From Gigaspora margarita (taxonomy: Eukaryota > Glomeromycota > Glomeromycetes > Diversisporales > Gigasporaceae), in contig WTPW01000066.1 of the NCBI GenBank assembly GCA_009809945.1, forward strand, positions 24,670 to 88,669: a stretch of DNA of 64,000 bases, given 5' to 3'. Position 1 is the stretch's first letter. The number at the start of each line of letters is the position of its first letter. Below, in pieces: positions 1-11,053 of the stretch. The notes under the pieces were generated by a model. The model saw only the letters and a list, made by a program, of their open reading frames with translations, was not told the origin of the DNA and made no database searches. A program made the translations under genes and the position numbers.

Positions 1-230
1 GATGAGACGATTCTAATGAATCCAAAATCATCCAAAACTGATCACGTGATCCAGGGATCGTTAGATAGTAAATATAACACAAAACTCTAACGATCCCTGG
101 ATCACGTGATCAGATTTGGATGATTTTGGATTCATTAGAATCGTCTCATCGAGAGGATCATTTTGGTAGTTAAATCATCTAAATTGGATCAGTGGATCAA
201 AAGTTATTAATGTTTAAAGATTATATTATT
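1..230. mobile_element. Foldback MITE family A, left end cut off by window
   Basis: Positions 1-64 and 87-150 are near-perfect inverted arms around a 22-bp loop. Their outer end begins GATGAGACGATTCTAATGAA. The sequence from 151 to about 230 matches the outer right arm of the full-length relative at 6537-6862, so the left outer arm lies outside the window. No coding capacity. Confidence 0.8.
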
Positions 231-810
231 TTTAAATAGTAAGGTGATCATACCTAATTTCATGGATCGTCCCTAATTCCGTGGATAACACATTCTAACC
301 TTTTATAGCCTTAATGTTAGTTAAAATATTTGTAACATGTATATTAAAGTTTGTTATACGCATTATATATATATTTATAAGACTATTAACGAACAAATTT
401 TTTTTTTCACGAATCATTTTTACCTTTATTTTCAAAATTATTCTCTCGCAATACTTAAAAACTAAACTTATATCACATTAAAATTTTAACAAAACTGATA
501 AAAAAAAATAAAATAGAATTTTAGAACTTTTTATTTTTTTTTTTAAGTAGTAATGGAACTCGCAAAAGATATTAAGTCTGAAAAACATGCGTTTTTTATT
601 GAGATTCTTTATAAAACCTTTATTGAAAAATTTCTTCAATTTACCGTACAAATTTATATTAAATTAAAGTTTACTCGGATCAGCCAGTCAACGCGATCGT
701 GTACAAATTTAAATCCCTTAAAAAAAATTTTCTCATTTTTGTTGTTTTTAGTGTTTTTTGTTGTGTTTACAACACAGGTTTTATTTTGCTTGTACCTGCA
801 CAAACATAAT
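231..810. other. A/T-rich stretch upstream of pogo remnant
   Basis: No gene is recognised. An open frame continues upstream from the pogo gene to 553, but its N-terminal 86 residues are hydrophobic low-complexity sequence without family resemblance. It is read as untranslated or flanking DNA rather than protein. Confidence 0.5.
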
Positions 811-2951
811 ATGAATCAAGTAATATCGGCAAAAAAATTAACAAAAAAGGATACGAACTCCTGTCAAACTTCTATCCAAGCAGCCCTAAATTTTCTTGAA
901 ACACAAAAAAAAACTAGTTCAGCTCTACCCTTAAGTATTCATCAAGTTGCTTTGAATTATGGTGTTGCTAAACAAATACTGCGTGATGCTATAGCTAAAG
1001 GTGCACTGAAATGCCCAGGTTCTCCTACATTACTTATGGCTAAAGAAGAAAATGAGTTAGTAGGGTATTGCTTAAATATGCAAAGTCTAGGGTTTGAACT
1101 GACTAAAGAGGCTGTTAATACAATGATTGTACAAATGCTTGCTACAAAAAATAAAAGAAATTTAACTAAAAATGGGCCTGGTAACAAATGGTGGAAACGA
1201 TTTATGCGCGATCATCCACAAATTTCTTTTTGTGTACCTCAAGAGCTTACTAAAGCACGAGCCGCTAAGGCAAATCTGATTGTTATTCAAAATCATTTTG
1301 CAACACTTGAAAAACTTATTTATGAAAATTGTCTTACACCTGACAAAATTTGGAACATGGATGAAAGTGGGTTTAATATTTCTGCACGGTTAGCAAAAGT
1401 AATAGCTCAAAAAGGTATTCGTCAAGTTCACAAAACTGTAGCTGGAAACTCAAAAGAGCATATATCCGTTTGCTCTACTAGTTCAGCAGCTGGAACGTAT
1501 ATTCCCCCATTACTTATTTACAAAGGCATTAGAGTAATTGAAGGTTTATTAACAGGTGTATCAGTTCCACCGGGTCCGTCGCTGCATTTACTGAAACTGG
1601 ATATATGCACGAAGATATTTTTAAAATATATATAGAGCACTTTAGTAATTTGATTCTTCCTACTCGTCCTGTCTTGCTTATGCTCGATGGAGCCACTAGT
1701 CATATAGATCTAACTAGTATTAAATATTGTTAAGAAACAATATTCTTCTTTATGTATTGCTGTCAAATACTACTCATATACTTCAACCATCTAAGATTCT
1801 TTTTAAAAAACTTAAGTCCGAATACGATAAAGCATCGGATCGTTATTGCATTAATAATAATTTTGGAGTAGTTACAAAATATTTATTTGCTCAAATTTTT
1901 GGTAAAGCATTTCATAAAACGTAAGATAAGTATGGGTATTGTGGCGGAGTTAAGAGAAATTTGGCATAACTCTGGAGCTATTGGTCCAAATTGGATGATT
2001 TTGGTACCATTTGATTCGTCTCGACGAGATGAATTGAATGGTACCAAAATCATTCAATTCGGATCACAGGATCACAAATTATTTACAATCGTAGGTTATA
2101 CGAAATTGGAAGGGTATTGTAGTGGATAAGAGTATTGTGGCAGATTCGAAATATGTCGTGACCTATCAGTCCAATCTAAACAATTTTTATATCATTCGAA
2201 TCGTCTTATCGAGACGATTCGAATGACACAAAAATTGTTTGATTTCGATCACTAGGTCACAAGATATTGGTGTTAGAATAGTGTCTGAATATAACATATT
2301 AGTTTTTTTGATTTAAACATTCGAACACAAATATTTTATGACCCAATGATCAAAATCAAACGATTTTTGTACCATTCGAATCGTCTCGACAAGATGATTC
2401 GAATGGTATAAAAATCGTTTAGTTTGGTCTGATAGGTCATGAGTTATAACAGATCCACCACAATACCCATATCCGCCACAATACCCATAATTACTTTATA
2501 CACCAAACGTGATTAGACATGTATTTGCTACAACTGGCATTTGGCCCCTGAATCCTGTGTAATTAACCCTAAACATTTAACACCTTCATTAGCAACGTTT
2601 CAACTAGTTAGTTCTTCTCCAAAACCAACTCATAAACGCAATACAAGATTTAATAGACTTACTCAGCTTGAAAATGAAAATGAAGAATTGCGCGAATATA
2701 TTCAACGATTAGAGCATCCCGGGACAACTTTTTTGGCTTCGATTATGAAGTATCCACAATCACAATAACCTGTTGAGAAAAAACCCCATTCCCGACCCAA
2801 GACGTTCAAATTTGGAACTTTTGTAACTGCAGAATCAATTATTAAAGAACTAGAAGAAAAAGAAAACTTGAAACGAAGAATAATTGAAGATACAAAAGTA
2901 AGAAAAGAATAGCAGATTCTTAATAAGGTGAAAAAACTTAGCAAAAAATAA
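811..2951 (+). pseudogene. Pogo/CENP-B-type DDE transposase, disrupted
   Basis: The start is placed at the ATG at 811, where the conserved part begins. A helix-turn-helix/CENPB-like N-terminal half is followed by GPGNKWWKRFMRDHP and by IWNMDESGF, which carries the first catalytic Asp. A frameshift near 1555-1560 moves the frame. The new frame reads on through PVLLMLDGATSH, which carries the second Asp, and then YC-stop. The segment 1727-1924 holds SNTTHILQP and FGKAF, both typical of pogo transposases. A 559-bp element is inserted at 1931-2489. The C-terminus resumes as GIWPLNP, a charged coiled-coil (ENENEELREYIQRLE) and FGTFVTAESI, with in-frame stops at 2766 (TAA) and 2910 (TAG). It would cut and paste its own element at TA sites, but is clearly dead. 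Confidence 0.85.
1931..2489. mobile_element. Palindromic non-autonomous element inserted in pogo gene
   Basis: The perfect 18-bp terminal inverted repeat TATGGGTATTGTGGCGGA lies at 1931-1948 and is inverted at 2472-2489. If the outermost TA is counted as target duplication, insertion was at TA, as for Tc1/mariner/pogo-type elements. Inside are three hairpins: 1989-2059, about 2175-2245 and about 2350-2430. The last two are also inverted copies of each other, so the element is a palindrome made of palindromes. Degenerate copies of the terminal motif recur at about 2109, 2131 and 2453. The hairpin tips (TCGTCTCGACGAGA type) resemble those of MITE family A. Confidence 0.8.
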
Positions 2952-3165
2952 TAGAAAAAATAAATATATTGTTGAAGGACAATATATTTTAAATACCTTT
3001 TAATACCTTGTTTTTAAATAGCCCTTCGAACTATAAAAATAAATAAATAAATCAATTTTTTTTATAAAATTAAAAAATCGCATTATTAATACCATTAAAT
3101 TCTATATAATAAATCAGATTTTTTTTAAAAGTAACTCAATAATCAAATATTTAAATATTTGTTTA

Positions 3166-5433
3166 GGGAATTGCTATTCGCACCATGGATTTTTGCTATT
3201 TGCACTATGGTACACTGTAGATCACCTCGATTTTGTCACTTAAATATTTTAACTTTTAAAAAATTTTTTAATATTATCTCCTTGAGTTCTTGATCAAATT
3301 TAATAAAAAAATTTTTATTTGAATTCTATGGATTCATAGAATTAAATTAAAAAAATTTTCATCGAATTTGGTCAAAAACTCATATGGATATCTTTGATGA
3401 AAGTTCCTAAAAACAATTTCAACGTAGCTTCTTTGTAATATGTTTTTTTGCTTTTTCAAAATAACCCACTGTTCAGCGATGATATACAAGAAATTTTACT
3501 ATGCTAACTAAAAAAATTTTTATAACAAGACTTGTAGCGCATAACATATACTATTAGAATCTCAAATTTTATGAAAAAATATTGAAAACTCGTGAAGATA
3601 TTAATGTTTTCATAAATTTGGATGCATACATTTTCGCAAGTTTTCGCCTATATTCAAATGCTTCCGAAAGCACTTTTTCAAAATGAAACCTTCAAGACGT
3701 GACTAAGTAAGTTGATACAATAGATATACGAGAGTCTTCAGTTAAAATTTTATCAAAAACGGATTAATATTGACGAAGTTATAATGATTTTTCAATTTGC
3801 TTCCAGATTCGAGATTTTTTAAAATTTTCAATTTTGATGAAAAAGAAAAATCACTATCACAGGCTAGATTTTCACAAGTTCAAATGAAATAAGTTACTGC
3901 GCACTAAGTAACTTTTAGAGCATATAATTGGTTAATAGAATCTCAAATTTCATGAAAAAATATTAAACACTCGTGAAGAAATTAACATTTTTGTAAATTC
4001 GGATGTATATATTTTCGCAAGTTTTCACCTATATTCAAATGCTTCTGAAAGCACTTTCTCAAAATGAAACCTCTAAGACGTGACTAAGTAAGTTCATACA
4101 ATAGGTATACTAGAGTCTTTAGTTAAAATTTCATCAAAAACGGATTAATATTGACGAAGATATTTAGATTTTTTGTTTGCAACTAGATTCGAATTTCTCT
4201 TGTAAACAATTTTGGCACGTGATATACGTTTTTATCAAAGATATCTCTATGAGTACTTGATCAAATTCGATAAAAAATTTTTTATTTAAATTCTACAAAT
4301 ATATAGAATTCAAATAAAAAAATTTTCATCAAGAACTCATAGAGATATCTTTGATAAAAGATTTTTTCTATTATACCACATGTAAAAATTGTTTACAAGA
4401 AAATTCAAATCTAGTTGCAAACGAAAAATCTAAATATCTTCGTCAATATTAATCCGTTTTTGATGAAAATTTAACTAAAGACTCTAGTATACCTATTGTA
4501 TCAACGTACTTAGTCACGTTTTGGAGGTTTCATTTTGAGAAAGTGCTTTCAAAAGCATTTAAATATAGGTGAAAACTTGCGAAAATAGATGCGTCCAAAT
4601 TTACAAAGACATTAATATCTTCACGAGTTTTCAATATTTTTTCATGAAAATTGAGATTCTATTAATCAATTATATGTTTTAAAAGTTTACTTAGTGCGCA
4701 GTAACTTGTTTTATTTGAACTTGTGAAAATATAGCCTGTGATGGTAATTTTTCTGTTTTCATCAAAATTGAAAATTTTAGAAAATCCCGAATCTGGAAGC
4801 AAATTGAAAAATTATTATAACTTCGTCAATATTAATTCGTTTTTGATGAAATTTTAACTGAAGACTCTCGTATATCTATTGTATCAACTTACTTAGTCAC
4901 GTCTTGGAGGTTTCATTTTGAGAAAGTACTTTGGAAGCATTTGAATATAGGCGAAAACTTGCGAAAATGTATGCATCTGAATTTACAAAAACGTTAATAT
5001 CTTCACGAGTTTTCAATATTTATTCATAATATTTGAGATTCTAATAGTATATGTTATGCGCTACAAGTCTTGTTATAAATATTTTTTTAGTTAGCATAGT
5101 AAAATTTCTTGTAAATCATCGCTGAACAGTGGGTTATTTTGAAAAAGCAAAAAAACATATTACAAAAAAGCTATGTTAAAATTGTTTTCAGGAACTTTTA
5201 TCAAAGATATCTCTATGAGTTTTTGGCCAAATTCGATGAAAATTTTTTTATTTTAATTCTATAAATCCATAGAATTCAAATAAAAAATTTTTTATTAAAT
5301 TTGATCAAGAACTCATGGAGATAATATTAAAAAAAGTTTTTAAAAGTTAAAATATTTAAGTGACAAAATCGAGGTGATCTACATTGTACCATGGTGCAAA
5401 TAGCAAAAATCCATGGTGCGAATAGCAATTCCC
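3166..5433. mobile_element. 2.27-kb giant palindrome (foldback element) with 8-bp TSD
   Basis: The left end GGGAATTGCTATTCGCACCA is repeated inverted at 5414-5433. The two halves mirror each other along their whole length, centred near 4300. The element is flanked on both sides by TTTGTTTA (3158-3165 and 5434-5441), a perfect 8-bp target-site duplication. That length is typical of hAT- and P-type transposition. No long reading frame is present. The centre and two subterminal sites carry the same small hairpin (ATTTGAATTCTATGG-type core). Long, nearly identical arms imply recent formation or arm-to-arm correction. Confidence 0.9.
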
Positions 5434-5441
5434 TTTGTTTA

Positions 5442-5930
5442 TCATAAGAAATTTTTCGTAATCTAAAATTTTTGTGAAATGTAAATAAACCTTTTTTAGT
5501 CAGATTATCTATTTTAATTCTAATAAAAAAAAATTTTTTTATAAAATTTATGACCGATATTCAAATGATTAGATATATTTAGAATATTGGTCATATTTTA
5601 TAAAAATTTTAAAATATGTATAACTTAATACTATGAACCTGCTTTACTAATGAACTTTAATCGATTTATCAAATAAAAAATCAAGTTCATTATGTATCCA
5701 TGAAATTAGGCCTATGGCTTTAAAATTCATATAAATTATACGGGTTGTAACTTTTATTGTTAAAAAAAAATTTTTAATATATAATATATAAAAAAATTTT
5801 ACAGTTAAACAATAAATTGATTGTTTATTTATTATATTAAATTTTATAAATAAATACAATCTTTTGACGAACTTTTATATATGACAAAAAAAAATGCATG
5901 GAATTAGGTATAATCACCTTATATATTTTT
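5442..5930. other. A/T-rich spacer, no gene seen
   Basis: Only poly-A/T runs and short open frames of low complexity are present. Nothing supports a gene. Confidence 0.5.
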
Positions 5931-6308
5931 TTTAAACTACACCCCTAATAGGACCCGGACAATTCTATGGTAGATGGGAAGTAAAAAAGTGGGTAGATTT
6001 TGGGTCAATTTCACCTTAATTCTGGTCATAATTAAGAGTTAATTTTAATTTTGACCAGAATTAAGGTAAGTTTGGCCCAAAAAATCTACTCACTTTTTAC
6101 CCCCCACCTACCTTAAGATTGTCCGGGGTCCTCTCTTAATAGTGTGTAACATAATTTTTTCAGCCAATTAAAATGAAATGTAGTAACCTGATACCCCTCC
6201 TTCTCTCTATATTTTAATTGGCTAGAGAAAAGGAGGGGGTGTCAGGTTACTACATTTCATTTTAATTGGCTGAAAAATTATGTTAAACGCTATTAGGTGT
6301 GTAGTTTA
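5931..6308. mobile_element. MITE family B copy 1, carrying a nested MITE
   Basis: The ends TTTAAACTACACCCCTAATA (5931-5950) and its degenerate complement (to 6308) are inverted. Subterminal arms contain CAGCCAATTAAAATGAAATG and a CT-rich hairpin. Comparison with the undisturbed copy at 6328-6513 shows that 5951-6132 is a later insertion. Confidence 0.8.
5951..6132. mobile_element. MITE nested inside family B copy 1
   Basis: An inverted repeat starts GGACCCGGACAATT and ends AATTGTCCGGGGTCC or equivalent. The arms also share AAGTGGGTAGATTTTGGG-type sequence. The host flanks CCCCTAATA (left) and CTCTTAATA (right, 6133-6141) match at 7 of 9 bases, consistent with an aged target duplication. Confidence 0.75.
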
Positions 6309-6327
6309 AAAAAAATATAATATATTT

Positions 6328-6513
6328 TTTAAATTACACCCCTAATGGCGTGTAACATAATTTTTCAGCCAATTAAAATGAAATGTAGTAACCTAACACC
6401 CCCTCCTTCTTTCTAGCCAATTAAAATATAGAGAGAAGGAGGGGTGTCAGGTTACTATATTTCATTTAAATTGGCTAAAAAAATTATATTACACGCCATT
6501 AGGGTATAGTTTA
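6328..6513. mobile_element. MITE family B copy 2 (undisturbed)
   Basis: Same termini and internal arms as 5931-6308 without the nested insert. The inverted arms meet at a CT-rich/GA-rich hairpin around 6410-6440. Confidence 0.8.
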
Positions 6514-6536
6514 AAAAATATTTACTATTTAAAAAT

Positions 6537-6862
6537 AATATAATCTTAAATATTAATAACTTTTGATCTACTGATCCAATTTAGATGATTTAACTACCAA
6601 AATGATCCTCTTGATGAGACGATTCTAATGAATCCAAAATCATTCAAATCTGATCACGTAATACCGGTATCGTTAGAGGTTTGTGTTATATTTACTATAT
6701 AGTAAATATAATACAAACCTCTAATGATCTCGGGATCCTGTAATCAGATTTGAATGATTTTAGATTCATTAGAATCGTCTCATCGAGAGGATCATTTTGG
6801 TAGTTAAATCATCTAAATTGGATTAGTAGATTAAAAGTTATTAATATTTAAAGATTATATTA
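6537..6862. mobile_element. Foldback MITE family A, full-length copy
   Basis: Long inverted arms run from 6537 and to 6862, with the inner GATGAGACGATTCTAATGAA palindrome as at position 1. The loop near 6695-6705 is TATA-rich. This is the only full copy in the window and defines the element length at about 326 bp. Confidence 0.85.
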
Positions 6863-7109
6863 TATAAATTTATACAGTCGACCTCCTATAAGATCACACG
6901 TTTTTTGACTTAAGAACTTTTTTTAAAATGCGTTTATTAAAGTAACTGTGCTTTTATAGAGGTATTTTTTATATATTTAATAGTAAATTAACTTTAACAA
7001 AAATGTGTATAGAAAGGGTTTTTATATGATGTAATTGTAGGGGAGGTAATCTTATAGGAGGTCAACTGTATATATATATAAATTTTTATATAATTTGATT
7101 GGCTAATTT

Positions 7110-7352
7110 TTAGAGTCAGGTAGGGGGAAGGGGGGTAGGCTACTAAGTAAAAAAAATCAGGTGATTAATGACACTTCCCTTACTTGTCTAAAAATTAGGG
7201 GAGTGACAAAAATCAGATGATTTTTTAAGGAGGGAGGGGGGTAAAAAATGTTGAAATTATATATAGGAACCTGACCAAATCTATATTATAGAAGAAGAGG
7301 GGGTAGGCCTCTAATAAAAAATAATCAGGTGATTAATGACACTGCCCTTACT
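7110..7352. repeat. G-rich/CAGGTGATT MITE family C, one partial and one full copy
   Basis: 7196-7352 matches 13191-13346 closely, with ends AGGGGAGTGACAAAAATCAG and an inverted-type end near AATCAGGTGATTAATGACAC. Immediately upstream, 7110-7188 is a truncated copy of the same right half. G-tracts stand out against the A+T-rich background. Confidence 0.75.
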
Positions 7353-7536
7353 ATATTACAATATAAATTTATTCTTTAAGTATATCTTTTTAGATAATAT
7401 TTTCCAAACCTTTTTTTACTTTAAACTTTTTTATTAGCCAATTAGATTTTGTAATATTACCAAATAATTTATCAAAATTAGCCAATTAGAATGAAAGCCT
7501 ACTATATTATAGATTATTATTAGTATTACAATCATT

Positions 7537-7886
7537 ATAAAACGCACTTATGGTGTTTTACCACCATAGGTAAATTAGATTTGCAAATCTGTGTAACAAA
7601 AACAAAAAAATAAATTTTTACAAAACAAAAAATAAATTTTTATTACTTAGGGTTAGGGTGAGACCTAGAATAGGACAGGGGGCATAGTTTATACCAAAAT
7701 TTAGCAAGGAGTTTTTTTATTAGAGCCCCAAAGGTGGTTTTATAAGCAAAATTTTGCAATATGAATGTTTTTTTAAAAAAATAAACAAAAAAAACAAAAT
7801 TTTATGTTATACCTGATCTTAAATTTTGATTGGCTATTATAATAGTTTTGTGTAACATGGTGTAAAACACCATAGGTGCGTTTTAG
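7537..7886. mobile_element. MITE with AAAACGCAC termini
   Basis: 25-bp inverted ends (7537-7561 and 7862-7886) with two mismatches contain AAAACGCACTTATGGTGTTT. The internal part at about 7720-7850 resembles 33470-33590, so the two elements may be related. Confidence 0.75.
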
Positions 7887-8059
7887 TAAAATTCTTAGTA
7901 TTATTCTTATTATTTATTCATTATAAAGTCATACTTTTATATAAGCACCCAATATTGTACAATAGATTAAATATAGTAAAAACCTTATTATAACTATTAC
8001 CATAAAATTTAATTTTTTATCAATTTTATTAATAATAAACTCTTGTTATAAGGAGTGTG

Positions 8060-8355
8060 CTATTTATTAGTAGAGTTCCTCAAATTCAAATCAAATCAAA
8101 TATTAGGTCAATTTGAATTTGATCAAATCAAATTGACTCTAATTTGAATTTGATTTGATTCAAATATTTGGATTTGAATTTGATTTGAATTTGAATTTTT
8201 AATAGTAATTTTCAAATCAAATCAAATATTTGTTAAATCAAGTCAAATTTGGTCAAATTTGAATTTGATCAAATCAAATATAATCAAATTTGAATTTGAA
8301 TTTGATCAAATATTTGATTCAAATATTTGAAAATCAAATCAAATTGTGGAACCCT
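8060..8355. repeat. AAATC/ATTTG low-complexity inverted block
   Basis: Almost only permutations of CAAAT, TTTGA and AATC are present, bounded by inverted TAGAGTTCC and GGAACCCTA-type ends. It forms long imperfect hairpins and has no coding value. Confidence 0.7.
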
Positions 8356-8619
8356 ATTTATTATATAATATTTTTTACTTTGTAGCTACTCTTATCCATG
8401 TATGGTGTGATCACTTTATCTAATTTGGATTAATTAATATAATATATAAACATGATTACTATCTCTAACCATATATCTATAGTAAAAATTATATAATAAA
8501 TAGCATACCTCTAATTACTAATTTTTAATTAAATACAAATTATAATATCTAATTAGCCAATTTTCATATTTATGTATATATAAATTTTTCTATTAAACAT
8601 TTTAAAAATTTGACAAAAA

Positions 8620-8955
8620 TAACTTTTGTTCCAATTGTCTGATTTGGATGAAATATTATAATTACCAAAATGTTCGTCTCAATGAGATGATTCTAATGAA
8701 TCCAAGATTGCTAAATCTAATCACAAGTTTCTGAGATTGTTAAGAATTTGTTACTTCACAAGTTAAAGAATTATTTAACTTAAATATCTTAAGTAAAAAT
8801 TTCTTAATGATCCTGGGATTTGGGATTAGATATAGATGATTTTAGACTCATTAGAATTATTTCATTGAGACAAATACTCTAGTAGTTATTTCATCCAAAT
8901 CATGCCACTAAATTAAAAGTTATTTAATATCAAATATTTAAAATTTTTAATAGTA
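8620..8955. mobile_element. Diverged foldback MITE related to family A
   Basis: Arms with TTCTAATGAATCCAA and its complement, plus outer arms with TTACCAAAATG and its complement, follow the same order as 6537-6862 but with many substitutions. An old copy. Confidence 0.7.
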
Positions 8956-10485
8956 AATTTCAAATATACACAATATATTACAACTATAGATACTAGTAAA
9001 ATTAATTTTACCAATTTTACCAATAGTAGTGAAATTATTTCACTATATTTCACTACATTTTACTATATTTCACCAGCTTATATAGTTACAACTATATATT
9101 ATATTAAATATTTATTGGTCTAAGATCATATAACTATAACAAGGTATTTTATTTACAGTCATACCTCTATACAATCACCACAATAGAGCACAATCAACTT
9201 GGTGATTATATAGAGAGATAACTGTATTTAAATATTTCTTATAACCTACTCATACCCAAATCTAATGTTAGAAAGTAACAAAGTTAAATAAAACAATTGT
9301 AAGCAAATCATTATCATACCACAAATTCAAGAGCTGAAATCAAAATGATTACATTATGATATGTTCAAAATTTCAAAAAAAAATTTTGTAGAAATGTTTT
9401 TAAAAGGATTCTATTTGTTTACAAACAAATATTTTGCTGACAACTTAGATTATTGACAAGTTTATTTCACTAATAGTTTATTTCATTAACAATAATTTTA
9501 CTAGCAAAGTAATTCTGCCCATTGTTGTTAGTAATTGTTAAAAAAAGTTGTTAGTGAAATAAACTTATTAGTGATATAGTTTTATTTAGTATTTTAAGCT
9601 AACTTCTTTACAATGAGCATGTAAAGAAAAAAAGAGTGAAAAGAATAAAAAACAAATACAAATAGAAAACAATAAAAAACTAAAGAAAGAAAAAAGAGAA
9701 AAAAACAAAAATGAAAGAAAACAAAACAAAACAAGAAAAGAAAAAAGAAAACAAAACAAAACAAATCTAGATATATATAGTCAAAGTCTATACTAAACTC
9801 ATAAAAATTATATAGTATGATTCTATACAATCTTAGTACTGCATTACAATGAAGAATATAATACTATATAACTATATATCTTCTAAGAGGTCAAGATCCA
9901 CTAATTGAAAATTTTATTACAATCCTATCATTAAACATTAGTCATTCACTGGCACCACGTAGGCACTTGGCAGCATTGTGAACATATGACTTCTCATGAC
10001 TTCATGCGAACTAGAGTTTTAATACTCAGATGTAAACAATATTAATTTTCTAGAAATAGTATACCAAAATCGCTACTTTTTGAAAAAATTAATGAAAAAA
10101 CTAAGTGGAAGGCCAAACTAGTAGTTTCACTTGTAGGGAGGAAGAAGTATAGTTTTTTCTTTATAAACTTCATATGCTTTTACTTTCATCTTACAGAAAA
10201 CATCTCAGAAAGGCTTTTGCTTGTAATAAGTGATAAACTCTGAACTTGTCAGCAAGCAGTCTATGAACTTTGCTACTAAACGACAAGTACTATCTAGCAG
10301 TGAGTGATGAACTCTGAAGCTACTAGCAAGATAGTTATTAACTCTATCTCTAAATAATCACTACTAACTTATGGTATAGCCTATGCAAGTATATTTTTGG
10401 TTTATATAAAATTAATAAAAAAGTTTTCATAAAAAATATATACAAGTGATCATTGGAGAGAGTTTCATTTTTTGTATGACTAATC
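8956..10485. other. A/T-rich region without recognisable gene
   Basis: Contains short inverted tracts, an AAAC/AAAG-rich purine run at about 9630-9770 (its minus-strand Phe-rich frame is an artefact) and a CTCTGAA-type direct repeat near 10235-10340. No gene-like frame. Confidence 0.5.
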
Positions 10486-10785
10486 AATTAATTGATTACC
10501 AACTAATTGATTAATTGATTATCAACTAATTGATTAATTGATTAACTAATTATTCGATTATTCGATTAACTAATTAATCAATTAGTCATCTATGTACTAA
10601 TATATATATATACATATTCTACTACTATGCATCTATTTAAATTTAACTATGAAAGTACTTAAAAAATAGCTGTTTAAGCAGTTTATAGTACTACCAGATG
10701 CTTAACTAATCAACCAATCAGTTAACTATTAATCGATTAATTAATTAATTGATTAATCAATTAGTTGATTAGTTGGATATAATCA
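10486..10785. repeat. ATTAATTGATT-type simple repeats
   Basis: Two clusters (10486-10580 and 10715-10785) of AATTGATTA units in both orientations, separated by unique A/T-rich DNA. They resemble the TTAGTCAA cluster at 49955-50145 in style. Confidence 0.7.
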
Positions 10786-11053
10786 ACTATAATCTATTTT
10801 TTACAACTACTAATTAATTACAAATTTTTTGTATGATTCATAACACTAATTTGCATTTTCATAAACTTATCAAATATACTATTAAATTAAAGCAATTTAA
10901 CAATTTATACTAAACTGCATATTTTAATTATATTATTTAAAAATTATAGTTGATTACCAATTATATCTTTTTATTAGCATCTGTGTATTTTGGATAATTT
11001 GCTATATAGAATAAATTATTATCATAATATAAAGTGTAATATATTATTAGTTT

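Noticed and set aside
553..810. N-terminal extension of the pogo frame with a hydrophobic segment
   Set aside because: No similarity to pogo N-termini. The conserved part begins at the ATG at 811.
9594..9830. 78-residue Phe-rich minus-strand frame
   Set aside because: It is the complement of an AAAC/AAAG purine-rich run. Low complexity, no domain.
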